This document shows positions 7,417 to 13,415 of a DNA stretch of 17,939 nucleotides, piece after piece; position 1 is the first letter of the stretch; the number at the start of each line of letters is the position of its first letter. The notes beneath the pieces were generated by a model. The model saw only the letters and a program-made list of their open reading frames with translations, made no database searches and had not been told where the DNA came from. Where the stretch lies: assembly GCA_039184055.1 (NCBI GenBank), contig JBCDBH010000087.1:1-17939 (forward strand). Reading direction: 5' to 3'. The DNA comes from JBCDBH01 sp039184055 (GTDB taxonomy: Bacteria > Acidobacteriota > Thermoanaerobaculia > Multivoradales > J023). The translations under genes were made by a program, and so were the position numbers.

Positions 7417-8745
7417 ATGCGAACTCTCGTCGTCACCGTTTTACTCAGCTTGCTCGCCAGTACCGTCCTCGCCAGCGTCGTGCCCGACGACCTCGAAGAG
7501 ATCGTCAGCCGTGACTATCAGGAGCATCTGGGCGATCTTTTCGTGCACTTTCACGAGAATCCCGAGCTCTCTTTTCTCGAGCACGAAACCGCCAAGCGAC
7601 TTGCCGCCGAGCTTCGTGAGGCCGGGGTCGAAGAGGTCGTCGAAGGGGTCGGGGGTACCGGTGTCGTCGGCATGATGCGCAACGGCGATGGCCCGCTCGT
7701 CCTGGTGCGCGCCGATATGGACGGTCTGCCGGTCAAAGAAGAGAGCGGCTTGCCCTACTCGTCCACCGTGACCCAGGTCGACATCACCGGTGAAGAAGTC
7801 CCCGTCATGCACGCCTGTGGTCACGACGTCCACATCACGTCCTTGGTGGGTACCGCGCGTCGTCTCGCCGCGATGAAAGATCGCTGGTCCGGCACCGTCA
7901 TGTTCATCGGTCAGCCGGCCGAAGAGCGTATCGGTGGCGCCAAGGCCATGCTCGAAGACGGTCTTTACGAGCGTTTCGGGGTGCCCGACTACGCCCTTGC
8001 CTTTCACGTCAGCGCCGATACGCCGACCGGCAAAGTCCTGTTGCGGCCGGGTCTCACCTACTCGAGCTCGGACAGCGTCGACCTCATCGTCAAAGGCATC
8101 GGTGCTCACGGCGCGTCGCCCCATCGCGGCAAAGATCCCATCTACATCGCTTCGAAAATCGTCATTGCTCTCCAGGGTCTGGTCAGTCGCGAGCTCGCCC
8201 CACTCGAGCCCGGCGTCGTCACCGTCGGATCCTTCCACTCCGGTTTCAAACACAACATCATCAGCGACGAAGCCAAGCTCGAGCTCACCGTGCGGAGTGA
8301 CAGCGAAGAGACCCGCAAGAAACTGCTCGACGGCATCGAGCGCGTCGCCAACGGCATCGCCGCCACCGCCGGTCTTCCCGAAGACCTCTGGCCCGAAATC
8401 CGTGTCGGCTTCGAATCCACCCCCACGACCGTCAACAACCCCGAGCTCACCGAGCGCGTCCTCCAGGCTTTCACCCGCGAGCTCGGCGAAGATCGTATCC
8501 ACCACCAAGAACGCACCGGTATGGGTGCCGAAGACTTCGCCTACTTCGTGCAAACCGAGCACAAAGTACCCGGTGCCTACTTCGCCGTCGGCGGCACCCC
8601 TCAAGCCGATATCGACGCCGCCAAGAATGGCGGCCCACCGGTGCCGTCACACCATTCGCCGTTCTTCAAGATCACTCCCGAACCAGCCGTGATCACGGGC
8701 GTGACCGCGACGGTCGTGGCGGTCTTGGAGTTGATAGGGAAGTAG
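7417..8745 (+). CDS. secreted M20D family amidohydrolase/peptidase
   Basis: 442 residues from the ATG chosen by the ribosome-binding site (8 more if GTG 7393 is used). Residues 1-20 (MRTLVVTVLLSLLASTVLAS) look like a Sec signal peptide, so the enzyme is probably periplasmic or extracellular. Family motifs are RADMDGLP (98-105), MHACGHDVHIT (131-141), GQPAEE (165-170), AFHV (195-198), GAHGASPHRGKDPI (229-242), GMGAEDFAYF (368-377) and SHHSPFF (411-417). The likely metal ligands are C134, H136, E170, H197 and H413. M20D enzymes hydrolyse N-acyl amino acids, hippurate or indole conjugates; the substrate here is unknown. Many members are cytosolic, so the signal peptide is notable. The final codons (VVAVLELIGK) are duplicated about 970 bp downstream, beyond the MntA-HepT module. 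Confidence 0.93.
   Translation: MRTLVVTVLLSLLASTVLASVVPDDLEEIVSRDYQEHLGDLFVHFHENPELSFLEHETAKRLAAELREAGVEEVVEGVGGTGVVGMMRNGDGPLVLVRADMDGLPVKEESGLPYSSTVTQVDITGEEVPVMHACGHDVHITSLVGTARRLAAMKDRWSGTVMFIGQPAEERIGGAKAMLEDGLYERFGVPDYALAFHVSADTPTGKVLLRPGLTYSSSDSVDLIVKGIGAHGASPHRGKDPIYIASKIVIALQGLVSRELAPLEPGVVTVGSFHSGFKHNIISDEAKLELTVRSDSEETRKKLLDGIERVANGIAATAGLPEDLWPEIRVGFESTPTTVNNPELTERVLQAFTRELGEDRIHHQERTGMGAEDFAYFVQTEHKVPGAYFAVGGTPQADIDAAKNGGPPVPSHHSPFFKITPEPAVITGVTATVVAVLELIGK
8716..8743 (+). repeat. direct repeat copy 1 (3' end of the amidohydrolase gene)
   Basis: These 28 bp are identical to 9688-9715. Allowing two mismatches the match extends left to 8710/9682, and a further TCGAGTGG follows both copies after a 4-7 bp offset. 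This copy encodes the last residues of the amidohydrolase and the first base of its stop codon. Together with copy 2 it brackets the MntA-HepT module. Confidence 0.9.
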
Positions 8746-8750
8746 TTCGG

Positions 8751-8779
8751 TCGAGTGGGTGTCGAAGCTATTCACTCGA
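8751..8779. terminator. inverted repeat at the amidohydrolase/hepT convergence
   Basis: TCGAGTG (8751-8757) and CACTCGA (8773-8779) form a perfect 7-bp stem with a 15-nt loop. It lies between the amidohydrolase stop and the last codons of the convergent hepT gene, where a bidirectional terminator would be expected. The stem is short and has no clear T-run, so termination is only a possibility. The left arm is also part of the duplicated segment seen at 9720-9726. Confidence 0.3.
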
Positions 8780-9188
8780 GGAGTAGGGTGACTGTTCGGG
8801 AAAATTGCTCCAGGTCGTCCAACTCGTCATGGATCGCGTCCCAGGCGCGTCCATGGTCGATCGCCAAATAAAGGTGCACGAGAATGTTGCGGAGGTCCAT
8901 CCAGCCGGCGAGACGCTCGGCCAGCTCGCTCTCAATAATGTTCTCTTCCGCGAGTACCGCCATCGTTTCGCGATACGTGTTCGCTTGGCGTAGTCCTTGA
9001 TCGGAGATCAGATGTTGCGCGAGGTCGAGGATCGCTTCACAGGCGAGGTGGAGGTACCGCTCGGCGAGGTGGTGGATCGCCGGCTCGGCAATGAACTGCT
9101 CACGATCGATGTTCTGAAAGCTCTTTAGCTCGCTCAAGTATGCCTCGAGAGCGTTCAAGTGAGCGGAGAGCACGTCCCTGTCGACCAC
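8772..9188 (-). CDS. hepT: HepT-like HEPN ribonuclease toxin
   Basis: 138 residues from a GTG at 9188, an all-alpha DUF86/HEPN protein. The defining R-X4-H-X-Y motif is RNILVHLY (R100, H105, Y107): Arg and His form the ribonuclease site, and the Tyr is the residue that MntA adenylylates to silence HepT in studied homologues. The frame is open to an ATG at 9260, but that adds a Ser/Lys-rich leader. The GTG is preceded by GGGAG at good spacing, and VVDRDVLSAHLNALEAYL is the usual start of the family. It is transcribed after mntA, with its 5' end inside the mntA frame (89 bp). The 3' end converges on the amidohydrolase gene 26 bp away. Together with mntA it is a complete toxin-antitoxin pair, possibly a phage-defence or stress module. 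Confidence 0.87.
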   Translation of the reverse strand: MVDRDVLSAHLNALEAYLSELKSFQNIDREQFIAEPAIHHLAERYLHLACEAILDLAQHLISDQGLRQANTYRETMAVLAEENIIESELAERLAGWMDLRNILVHLYLAIDHGRAWDAIHDELDDLEQFSRTVTLLLE

Positions 9189-9603
9189 TCGGTCTCCCTT
9201 CTTTGGCGCGGCGGATCTGTTCTTCGCGGTAGAGTCGGTAGACCCACTCGCGGTCGCCATGTTCGCGCATGGTCTTGACTCGCCAGTCTTTCCACGTCCG
9301 ATCGTTGCGGTTCAAAAGGAGCTGGCAGCTGACGAGGATGTTGTGTCTCAGGAGGGGCGGAGCTTCGTCGAAAAAGACGAGGTCGACACGGCCCTCGGAG
9401 GCGAGGTCGGCGAGTGCGACGGGGATCTCGCGTAGGAGATCGAGGCGGTCGGCCTCGGACGTGGGAAGGACGGCGACGTCGAGATCACTGCCGGGCCGGG
9501 CGCGATCCGTGGCGCGGGAACCGAATAGAACGGCGAAGATGAGATCGTCCCGTGCTGAAAGTCTGCGACGGATCTCTTGGCCGAGGGGCGTGATCTCTTT
9601 CAT
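9100..9603 (-). CDS. mntA: MntA-like minimal nucleotidyltransferase antitoxin
   Basis: 167 residues. The polymerase-beta-like GS-X10-DXD motif is intact: G28 S29, then D40 L41 D42, with a third acidic residue at D74 in GRVDLVFF. In characterised pairs this enzyme transfers AMP from ATP to the Tyr of HepT, neutralising it. It precedes hepT, as usual. The recognisable fold ends near residue 135, and a basic tail (about 136-167) overlaps the first 89 bp of hepT in another frame. This could be a genuine extension or the result of a frameshift removing an earlier stop. No good Shine-Dalgarno sequence precedes the ATG at 9603. Confidence 0.87.
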   Translation of the reverse strand: MKEITPLGQEIRRRLSARDDLIFAVLFGSRATDRARPGSDLDVAVLPTSEADRLDLLREIPVALADLASEGRVDLVFFDEAPPLLRHNILVSCQLLLNRNDRTWKDWRVKTMREHGDREWVYRLYREEQIRRAKEGRPSGRQGRALRSLERSRGILERAKELSEHRS

Positions 9604-9687
9604 GGAGAAGTAAGGCTACTCGATCGGTTGGGGACTGGCCAGGAAGAAGTGTCCATTTGGTTGAGTTGATGAGTTTGTCTCACGGCG

Positions 9688-9715
9688 GTGGCGGTCTTGG
9701 AGTTGATAGGGAAGT
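9688..9715 (+). repeat. direct repeat copy 2 (orphan amidohydrolase 3' end)
   Basis: This copy is identical to 8716-8743. Read in the same phase it still encodes AVAVLELIGK, but the stop codon is lost (AAG-TTG) and there is no gene in front of it. It lies 84 bp upstream of the mntA start codon, on the outer side of the toxin-antitoxin module, and is followed within about 10 bp by the vapB promoter. Confidence 0.9.
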
Positions 9716-9724
9716 TGAGTCGAG

Positions 9725-9753
9725 TGGACAGGCGGAGGCACGCGTCGTAAGAT
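9725..9753 (+). promoter_or_regulatory. sigma70-type promoter for vapBC
   Basis: TGGACA (9725-9730) and TAAGAT (9748-9753) are separated by exactly 17 bp, a good match to the housekeeping consensus. The predicted start near 9760 leaves a leader of about 50 nt before the vapB ATG. Confidence 0.6.
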
Positions 9754-9759
9754 TGAAAA

Positions 9760-9780
9760 GTGTCTGACGTGTGTCTGACG
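9760..9780 (+). promoter_or_regulatory. candidate VapB operator: two phased 10-bp direct repeats
   Basis: GTGTCTGACG occurs at 9760-9769 and again at 9771-9780, one DNA turn (11 bp) apart. The pair begins at the predicted transcription start of the promoter at 9725-9753. Ribbon-helix-helix antitoxins commonly repress their own operon by binding such short repeats as dimer pairs. An 8-bp palindrome, ATTCGAAT (9783-9790), follows immediately. The link to VapB is inferred from position. Confidence 0.5.
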
Positions 9781-9809
9781 AAATTCGAATGGGAATCTAG
9801 GAGAGCGAA

Positions 9810-10064
9810 ATGCGAATTAGCGCTAGGTTGGATGCAGATCGTTCTCGGAAGCTCGAAGCGCTGCAGGAGGCGACCAACCTCGCGACCAGCGAGATTCTCA
9901 AGCGAGCTCTCGACATGTACTTTGAGAAGCTCAGTCGCAAGAGCGCACCGAAAATCTTCGACCGGCATGGATTCGTCGGGAGTGGGACTGCTGATCCAGA
10001 GCTTTCTGAACGGTACAAAGAAGAGTTGGCCGCTTCGCTAGCTGAGAAGCATGATTATCGTTGA
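9810..10064 (+). CDS. vapB: VapB-like ribbon-helix-helix antitoxin
   Basis: 84 residues. The N-terminus MRISARLDADRSRKLEALQE followed by ATNLATSEILKRALDMYFEKL reads as beta strand, helix, turn, helix of a ribbon-helix-helix DNA-binding domain (about 2-42). The remainder is a flexible toxin-binding tail. A strong AGGAG (9799-9803) sits six bases before the ATG. The stop lies 14 bp inside the next gene, the usual translational coupling of antitoxin and PIN toxin. It should bind and block VapC in the cytoplasm and repress the operon. Base composition is visibly less GC-rich than the flanking genes, consistent with recent acquisition. Confidence 0.85.
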   Translation: MRISARLDADRSRKLEALQEATNLATSEILKRALDMYFEKLSRKSAPKIFDRHGFVGSGTADPELSERYKEELAASLAEKHDYR

Positions 10065-10491
10065 TACAGGCTATTGGCTAGCGCTGGCGAACGAGAAAGA
10101 TCGCCACCACCAAAGAGCCCTAGCTTGGCTTCATGCGCTCCCGGAGCCTTTGATCACGACCTGGCCCGTGGTCACGGAGACGAGTCATCTTCTTTCGCGG
10201 CGCATTGGAATCAGAAGCCAGACGACGTTCCTACTCAGCCTAGCTGACGGTGCGTCGGAAGTGTTCGATGTGCACCTTGTCCATATGCCGAGGCTGGTCG
10301 AGCTTATGGAAAAGTACCGAGATCTACCCATGGACCTTGCTGATGCTTCGCTCGTTCTTCTCGCGGAACAGCTCGAACATGGTCGTATCCTGTCCACGGA
10401 CCAACGGGATTTCCGTACGTATCGATGGAAGCAGCGCGAGCCGTTCCACAATCTCATGTTGGATGAGCCACACGATTACCGGCTCAAATAG
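10051..10491 (+). CDS. vapC: VapC-like PIN domain ribonuclease toxin
   Basis: 146 residues, the size of a single PIN domain. The acidic metal site is complete: D5 in IIVDTGYWLALAN, E43 in PVVTETSHLL, D95 and D98 in MDLADASLV, and D117 in ILSTDQRDF. VapC toxins are Mg-dependent endoribonucleases that cut tRNA or rRNA; the target cannot be read from sequence. It overlaps vapB by 14 bp, and GAGAAG precedes the ATG within the vapB frame. It converges on the MocR-type gene with only 3 bp between the two stop codons. The composition is less GC-rich than the neighbours, as for vapB. Confidence 0.9.
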   Translation: MIIVDTGYWLALANEKDRHHQRALAWLHALPEPLITTWPVVTETSHLLSRRIGIRSQTTFLLSLADGASEVFDVHLVHMPRLVELMEKYRDLPMDLADASLVLLAEQLEHGRILSTDQRDFRTYRWKQREPFHNLMLDEPHDYRLK

Positions 10492-10494
10492 GCA

Positions 10495-11994
10495 CTAGTC
10501 GTTTCGGTTCCATCTCGGATCGAGCACCTTCTCGACGATCGCGCACGCCTCGACGATGGTTTCGGGCGTCAGGTGGGCGTAGCCGAAGGTGACGCCGTGG
10601 GTGGGTTGTGAGCCGAGGAAGTAGCGGGACAGGGGCGCGAGGTCGATGCCGTGGGTGGCGGCGGCTCGGGCGAGTTCTTGGTCGTCGCCGTCGTGGAGAC
10701 GGGCGGTGATGTGCATGCCGGCTTCGGCGCCGCTGACGAAGGTGAGGCGGTCGTGGAAGCGTCGCTGTCCTTCTTCGAGCAGGACGTCGCGGCGTCGGTG
10801 GTAGAGCTTGCGCATACGCCTGATGTGGCTCACCAGGTGGCCGGCTTCGATGAAGTCGGCGAGGGCTTCTTGGGAGGCTGGCACGACGTGGCCGTCGGTG
10901 AGAAAGCGTGCGGCGACGAAGGGCTCGACGAGGTCGTCGGGGAGGACGAGGTAGGCGAGCCGGAGCGCGGGGAAGAGGACTTTCGAGAAGGTGCCGAGGT
11001 ACAGGACACGGGCGGCACGGTCGAGACCCTGGAGGGCCTGGTCGGCGGTGCCGGTGTAGCGGTATTCGCTGTCGTAGTCGTCTTCGAGGATCCAGGCGTC
11101 GGTGTTCTCGGCCCAGGCGAGGAGTTTCAGGCGCCGACGCAGGCTCATCGAGACGCCGGATGGAAATTGGTGCGACGGGGTGACGTAGGCCAGCCTGGCA
11201 TTGGGGGCTCGACTCTCGCCTTCGTCGATTTGGAGACCTTCGTGGTCGACCGGTACGGGAACGAGATGGGCGCCGGCGGTTCGGAGAGCGCCACGGGCCC
11301 CGAGGTAACCCGGGTCTTCGATCCACACGGTGTCACCCGGATCGAGGAGGACGCGGCTCGCCAGGTCGAGACCCATTTGCGCGCTCGGCAGGATCACGAC
11401 CTGGGAGGCTTCGCAGTGCACGCCTCGGGCAGTGATCAGATGCCGCGCGATCAGGGTACGGAGCCGTGGATCGCCTTGAGGGTCACCGTGTCTGAGGCCT
11501 TGCACGGTGGATTGGCGCGCGCGGCGCGCCACGATCCGACGCCAGGTAGTGAGCGGAAAGGCGTCGAGAGCGGGGAGACCCACCGAGAAGGCCGATGGGT
11601 GGTCGGGGTCGCGTGCCTGGGCGTCGGTGATCAGCTGCGCGGCGCGCTGCGAGATTTCACGCTTCGGGGTGGGTCGTTCGGTCGCGCGTGAACCGTCTGA
11701 CTGGGCCGCCGTTGTTCGCGTCCAGGCGAGATTGGGTGACGCGTAGCTTCCCGCGCCGACCCGTGATTCGATCAGCTCGTGCTCGACCAGCATGTCGAAA
11801 GCGGCGGTCACCGTATTGCGTGACACACCGAGATCGTCGGCGAGCGTTCGGGTGGACGGTAGTCGGCTGCCAGGTGGAATGGTGCCATCGAGCAGGGCTC
11901 GGCGGAGCAACTCGTAGAGTCGTCGATAACGGGGCACGGAGCTCGAATCGTCGAGCATCCGTGCCCGAAACACCGGGCCCATGGCGGCCTTCAT
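10495..11994 (-). CDS. MocR/PdxR family regulator (GntR wHTH plus aminotransferase-like domain)
   Basis: 499 residues. Residues about 20-88 are a GntR winged helix-turn-helix (YRRLYELLRRALLDG, then PPGSRLPSTRTLADDLGVSRNTV). A linker (about 90-130) leads to a fold-type I aminotransferase-like domain (135-495) with VTPSHQFPSG (271-280), EDDYDSEYRY (304-313) and the PLP lysine K338 in LGTFSK. MocR proteins sense PLP or amino compounds and control vitamin B6, GABA, taurine or similar pathways. No such target gene is in view, so its regulon is unknown. It is the last gene of a tight operon with the unknown secreted protein (3 bp gap) and the DinB-like protein, which is unusual because MocR genes are often divergent from their target. 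Met5 or Met13 are alternative starts. Confidence 0.92.
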   Translation of the reverse strand: MKAAMGPVFRARMLDDSSSVPRYRRLYELLRRALLDGTIPPGSRLPSTRTLADDLGVSRNTVTAAFDMLVEHELIESRVGAGSYASPNLAWTRTTAAQSDGSRATERPTPKREISQRAAQLITDAQARDPDHPSAFSVGLPALDAFPLTTWRRIVARRARQSTVQGLRHGDPQGDPRLRTLIARHLITARGVHCEASQVVILPSAQMGLDLASRVLLDPGDTVWIEDPGYLGARGALRTAGAHLVPVPVDHEGLQIDEGESRAPNARLAYVTPSHQFPSGVSMSLRRRLKLLAWAENTDAWILEDDYDSEYRYTGTADQALQGLDRAARVLYLGTFSKVLFPALRLAYLVLPDDLVEPFVAARFLTDGHVVPASQEALADFIEAGHLVSHIRRMRKLYHRRRDVLLEEGQRRFHDRLTFVSGAEAGMHITARLHDGDDQELARAAATHGIDLAPLSRYFLGSQPTHGVTFGYAHLTPETIVEACAIVEKVLDPRWNRND

Positions 11995-11997
11995 CGC

Positions 11998-12741
11998 CTA
12001 CTTTTTCCCTGTCGAGGGTGTCGCCTCGTCGGTCGTCACGGCACCTTTACCGGTCTCGTGGTGCACCCAGGCTGGACAGGTCGGCAGATCGTCGAAGGTT
12101 CGCGGCGTGCCGTCGTCGCTGATCATGATCATGTAGCCGTGAGGTCCCTGATAGCCGATGAACGGCAGACTCTGATTCTCGTGCCAGGCGGCCATCGAGA
12201 AGCCGATGTCGTCACCGACGAGATCGGGGGCGTAGAACATGACGTGTGGCGGAAACCAGCCGAGCTCGTCGGTGGCCGGATTGAAGGGGCGGTTGTAGCG
12301 CGACAGCATGTAGGCCACACCCGAGCGCTGGGGTGAGACGAAGGTGCCGTCTTCGAAGCCGCGATTGACCGTTTCTCGGATCGTCTCGACCGACTCTCCA
12401 GCCATCAGCTTTTGTCCGAAGTAGAGAATCTTGGGCACGATGGTCGTATCGCCTTCACGGTCGAAGCAGGTCGGCTTGAGCACCCGTGGATGATCGCGAT
12501 TGACGATACACGTGAAGCCGTTGCTGCCTTCGCGGACCACGCGATAGCCCTCGCGTTCGAGAGCGTACACCGTGGCGTCGGCGCGTAGATGAGCGGGCGC
12601 GGCGCTGGTTGCGAGCGCGACCTCACACGATTCCGGGAGAAGCGGCACGGGCGTATCCATCGCCCAGAGAGCACCGGCGAAGACGAAGCACGCGAGAGCG
12701 ATGAACGGGCGGATCGGCGAACGTCGTGGTGTCCAGCTCAT
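11998..12741 (-). CDS. exported protein of unknown function
   Basis: 247 residues that I cannot assign to a named family. Arg-rich residues 1-12 followed by the hydrophobic segment IALACFVFAGALWA (14-27) look like a Sec signal peptide with cleavage near A27. The mature part has four cysteines (C39, C78, C92, C222) that could form two disulfides, and aromatic stretches GWFPPHVMFYAPDL (161-174) and SLPFIGYQGPHGYMIM (191-206). The C-terminus is polar. The start overlaps the dinB-like stop by 4 bp (ATGA), and GGAG lies seven bases upstream. It sits between a DinB-like enzyme and a MocR regulator with which it is probably co-transcribed; the context does not reveal a function. Confidence 0.8.
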   Translation of the reverse strand: MSWTPRRSPIRPFIALACFVFAGALWAMDTPVPLLPESCEVALATSAAPAHLRADATVYALEREGYRVVREGSNGFTCIVNRDHPRVLKPTCFDREGDTTIVPKILYFGQKLMAGESVETIRETVNRGFEDGTFVSPQRSGVAYMLSRYNRPFNPATDELGWFPPHVMFYAPDLVGDDIGFSMAAWHENQSLPFIGYQGPHGYMIMISDDGTPRTFDDLPTCPAWVHHETGKGAVTTDEATPSTGKK

Positions 12742-13253
12742 AGTCCGTACCGCTCCACGAGCACCTTGCGGTGATGGATTTCGTGCCCGGCGAGAATGTA
12801 CGGCATGCTGCGCACGCTGAAGGACACCTCGTTGGCGACGCCCGAACGGGCCCAGATCTCGTCGTCGAAGCTGCCGAAGATCGCCACGCTACTCCGACGC
12901 GTGGCCGTGAAGACGTTCAGCAGGTGTGCGAGCGGCACATGGTCGGCATTGGATACTCGTGCCCAGTGGTCCTGATCGAAACCAGGAAGCGAGGCTGGAT
13001 CCCGGCGAGCGAAGCACAAGCAGCGGTAGGTGAAGGTCCATTCGGTGTCGATCAGGTGCCCGATTACCTCGCGAATGCTCCACTTGTCGTCGGCGTAGCG
13101 ATAGCCGGCGCGCTCCTCCGGGAGATCGCCGAGGAGGTTCAAGGTGGTTTCGAGCTCGTTTTCGAGAATCGTCAGAATGTCGCCTTCGGGCGCCTGATCG
13201 ATATAGAGGCCGTAGTAAGGATCGTGTTCGGTGGGTTGGGGGCGCTGCAACAT
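12738..13253 (-). CDS. DinB-like (DinB_2) putative metal-dependent protein
   Basis: 171 residues from the ATG at 13253. The frame is open to 13397, but GGAGG seven bases before 13253 and a candidate promoter inside the extension support the shorter form. The four-helix-bundle DinB_2 pattern is seen in KWSIREVIGHLIDTEW (57-72), and the C-terminal AGHEIHHRKVLVERYGL (155-171). Likely metal ligands are H66, H157 and H161. Relatives include thiol-dependent transferases and detoxification enzymes such as bacillithiol or mycothiol S-transferases, but most are uncharacterised. It is cytoplasmic, with no signal sequence. It is the first gene of the operon continuing into the secreted unknown and the MocR regulator. 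Confidence 0.88.
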   Translation of the reverse strand: MLQRPQPTEHDPYYGLYIDQAPEGDILTILENELETTLNLLGDLPEERAGYRYADDKWSIREVIGHLIDTEWTFTYRCLCFARRDPASLPGFDQDHWARVSNADHVPLAHLLNVFTATRRSSVAIFGSFDDEIWARSGVANEVSFSVRSMPYILAGHEIHHRKVLVERYGL

Positions 13254-13311
13254 GGGCCATCCTCCAGCATGGTGGTCGCTCGTGCCGGCTCGACCGCCGG
13301 CGCATGCCGAG

Positions 13312-13340
13312 AGGATATGACTCCGATTGGATTGGGCCAA
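13312..13340 (-). promoter_or_regulatory. candidate promoter for the dinB-unknown-mocR operon
   Basis: On the minus strand TTGGCC (13340-13335) and TATCCT (13317-13312) are separated by exactly 17 bp. Transcription would begin near 13305, giving a leader of about 50 nt that contains the GGAGG ribosome-binding site of the DinB-like gene. The 162-bp gap 13254-13415 otherwise holds only this element and the hairpin at 13386-13408. Confidence 0.45.
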
Positions 13341-13385
13341 GATCCACTCTTGGGCAAAGAGAAGGGGCCAATACGTGGCGGCTCG

Positions 13386-13408
13386 GCCGACCGCCAAGTC
13401 TGGTCGGC
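13386..13408 (-). terminator. hairpin just downstream of the subtilase gene
   Basis: GCCGACC (13386-13392) and GGTCGGC (13402-13408) form a perfect 7-bp GC-rich stem with a 9-nt loop, starting 7 bp beyond the subtilase stop. There is no T-run after it on the minus strand, so it may be a weak terminator or a 3'-end stabiliser. Confidence 0.35.
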
Positions 13409-13415
13409 AACCTCA

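Noticed and set aside
7441..8604. 387-codon minus-strand frame opposite the amidohydrolase
   Set aside because: The plus strand has all M20D metal-site motifs; the antisense product is Asp/Gly/Val-biased and unrelated to any family I know.
9600..9968. 122-codon minus-strand frame across the mntA-vapB gap
   Set aside because: It overlaps the vapB promoter, operator and start on the other strand, and the sequence has no recognisable domain.
13254..13397. 48-codon N-terminal extension of the DinB-like protein
   Set aside because: A strong GGAGG site precedes the ATG at 13253, and the extension contains the candidate promoter and has no DinB similarity.
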